The translations under genes and the position numbers were made by a program. From Leptospiraceae bacterium (lineage in GTDB: Bacteria; Spirochaetota; Leptospiria; Leptospirales; Leptospiraceae), in NCBI GenBank assembly GCA_022402465.1, contig JAKRSH010000035.1, positions 1 through 64,000 of the forward strand: a stretch of 64,000 nt of DNA, given 5' to 3'. Below, in pieces: positions 62,813 to 64,000 of the stretch. Numbering within the stretch: position 1 is the stretch's first letter; each line of letters begins with the position of its first letter. The notes under the pieces are model-generated. The model ran no database searches. It was not told the DNA's origin and saw nothing but the letters and a program-made list of their open reading frames with translations.

Positions 62813-63751
62813 TTATTTTATTGGTTTGATCTGCCCTAAGGGATTACCAGATACAGGTTTTGATAAATAATTAAAAAAATCAGAATTCTCGGACAACCAA
62901 GACGAATTCATTTCAAAAGAATCATACATCTTACTCTCATACCAGGAACCAGCGAAATGTAGAAAGTATGATGTAGAAAGTGAAGATTCAATACAATTTT
63001 GTATTTCTTTGTTATATTCGGAACGATATTTATATAAGTATGAGTATTTCCAAGCCATATCATAAGACCAAATTGTCTGGAACCGATAATCCAACCACGC
63101 CACATGACCATAGTTCTGAATCTCAAAGTTAAAATGAGTTTGGTCACCACCTCCCGTTAAAGAATCTATCTCCCTGTCATACTTATAGAACCAAGATTTC
63201 ATTAAATCGCTATGCTGTTCTATGGAAAATACAAATAAACCCATACATGCTTCATCATCTTGAGGAACTAAATTATGCCATTTATATAGCTCTTCTAGCG
63301 ATATAAATATTACTGAATCAAGAGGATAAGATTCACTATAGTATTTATTTCGAAAATAGCTGATTCTTCTAAGAGTTTCCTCATAAGGATAAGGTAGTCT
63401 ATACCGTAATGATACTAAGTAAAAATTTTCGAGATTTGTACAATGTGTAAAAATATCCGGTGCTTCAGGATTGACTAAAATATCAGCATCAACATAACAC
63501 ACTTGATCTATTGTAAGATCAGAGGCTAAGATAGCTTCTCCTAATAACATTTTTTGCCAGGTTGCTTTCTTCCAATATTTATGATTTTTATCTATCAAAT
63601 CCGTATCAAAAATAATCAAACCATGGCCATATTTTTTACAATAACGCGTTAAATAAGGTAGGGATTGTTTCTCCCATTTCTCTCGGTAATTATCTCCAAT
63701 TACAATCGAAACAAGCGCCTTCCCTGAATTTGATGGAATCAATTGTTGCAT
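62813..63751 (-). CDS. Putative GT-A glycosyltransferase, family unclear
   Basis: A 312-residue protein with a DxD motif at D88-D90 (CYVDADILVNPEAPDIF), the usual metal site of GT-A/GT8-like transferases, and GGGDQTHFNFEI further on. The fold start ALVSIVIGDNYREKW is also transferase-like. I cannot name a family. It lies next to the Gfo/Idh gene and its ATG overlaps the stop of the deacetylase upstream by one base. A role in sugar transfer is likely, substrate unknown. Confidence 0.6.
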   Translation of the reverse strand: MQQLIPSNSGKALVSIVIGDNYREKWEKQSLPYLTRYCKKYGHGLIIFDTDLIDKNHKYWKKATWQKMLLGEAILASDLTIDQVCYVDADILVNPEAPDIFTHCTNLENFYLVSLRYRLPYPYEETLRRISYFRNKYYSESYPLDSVIFISLEELYKWHNLVPQDDEACMGLFVFSIEQHSDLMKSWFYKYDREIDSLTGGGDQTHFNFEIQNYGHVAWLDYRFQTIWSYDMAWKYSYLYKYRSEYNKEIQNCIESSLSTSYFLHFAGSWYESKMYDSFEMNSSWLSENSDFFNYLSKPVSGNPLGQIKPIK

Positions 63752-63999
63752 TATTTTACTTCCTTTAACAAAACTGCTCCATCAATACGTGGTAATTCTA
63801 AAGTGCTACTAACAGGCATTGTATTATCTGATCTGAATCCTAACTTAATTTCCATTTTCTTTAATATATCGAGAGTCTCATGATTGTATGAACCGAGTGG
63901 GTGAGCGACAGTATCAGGTTTTTTTCCGATGAGTTTAGAGATTAAATTAAGATTTTTAGAATATTCAAAATTTTGAAATTCCCTATTCATTTTTCCCAT
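63751..63999 (-). CDS. Polysaccharide deacetylase, C-terminal part (runs off window)
   Basis: The last 82 codons of a minus-strand gene whose 5' part lies beyond 64000. The segment AHPLGSYNHETLDILKKM matches the C-terminal motif of NodB-type deacetylases (HP-x-G-x-x), followed by LGFRSDNTMP. The displayed Met at 63999 is probably internal. It is coupled (TAATG) to the GT gene downstream. It should be the second deacetylase of the locus. Confidence 0.65.
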   Translation of the reverse strand: MGKMNREFQNFEYSKNLNLISKLIGKKPDTVAHPLGSYNHETLDILKKMEIKLGFRSDNTMPVSSTLELPRIDGAVLLKEVK

Positions 64000-64000
64000 T

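Noticed and set aside
62908-63150. 80-codon minus-strand frame within the GT-like gene
   Set aside because: Out of frame with the DxD-containing protein, no motif, typical shadow frame in AT-rich DNA.
1-64000. tRNA, rRNA, CRISPR array or intact insertion sequence
   Set aside because: I looked for tRNA arms, regular repeat-spacer patterns and complete transposases by eye and saw none; only the IS30 remnant at 21924-22150 remains.

Overview
This window is best read as most of a large surface-polysaccharide (LPS O-antigen, rfb-type) locus from a spirochaete, most probably Leptospira. The evidence is AT-rich coding, an rfbC...rfbB-rfbA block at one end, dozens of tightly packed same-strand sugar genes, an L-FucNAc cassette with WbuB-like and WbaP/WcaJ-like transferases, and an extra set of Kdo-like and nonulosonate genes. 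The genus is inferred from recognition of gene families, not from a search, and no species is assigned. Almost all locus genes run on the minus strand, so transcription is from high to low coordinates.

Left flank (1-5195): an HldD-type heptose epimerase, a UbiD-family decarboxylase, an App1-like DUF2183 protein and a Dps ferritin. Region A (5198-17799): two GT2 enzymes, rfbA, rfbB and rfbC, with rfbD replaced by a membrane GT-C-like protein and a small membrane-anchored partner. Two divergent plus-strand rhamnosyltransferase-like genes and several minus-strand glycosyltransferases follow. Region B (17786-26159): a methyltransferase, two DPM1/GtrB-like polyprenyl-phosphate glycosyltransferases and three GT-C-like membrane proteins, interrupted by a truncated ORF and a decayed IS30-family transposase tail. 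Region C (26186-28011): an XRE regulator with an ImmA/IrrE-type peptidase, a divergent HU/DUF4469 protein, and a terminator.

Region D (28068-38233): a CDP-6-deoxyhexose branch (RfbF, RfbG, cupin epimerase, reductase), methyltransferase, glycosyltransferases, Wzx flippase, Wzy polymerase candidate and the initiating sugar-phosphate transferase. Region E (38255-42733): WbuB-like transferase and FnlC-FnlB-FnlA for UDP-L-FucNAc. Region F (42839-64000): glycosyltransferases and a dispersed 3-deoxy-ulosonic acid set (KdsC-, KdsB- and KdsA-like enzymes, and a CBS-only relative of the KdsD tail). These are mixed with a GNAT acyltransferase, a MaoC hydratase, deacetylases, three SDRs, a PhyH dioxygenase, an FkbM methyltransferase, an HpcH/HpaI aldolase, a radical SAM/SPASM enzyme, a PFTS-motif protein, and a Gfo/Idh - CMP-sugar synthetase - SDR trio.

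The probable scheme is a Wzx/Wzy pathway: WbaP-like initiation on undecaprenyl phosphate, cytoplasmic assembly by many transferases, flipping, polymerisation, and periplasmic side-branch addition by the GT2 plus GT-C modules. The most interesting part is the Kdo-like set. Its KdsA homologue has an altered substrate loop (KDCRS where KANRS is usual), its KdsD relative has no isomerase domain, and its KdsB- and KdsC-like proteins deviate at signature residues. I infer that the locus makes a modified or unusual 3-deoxy-ulosonic acid, not ordinary Kdo. Gene functions come from motifs and family memory only; no database search was possible.
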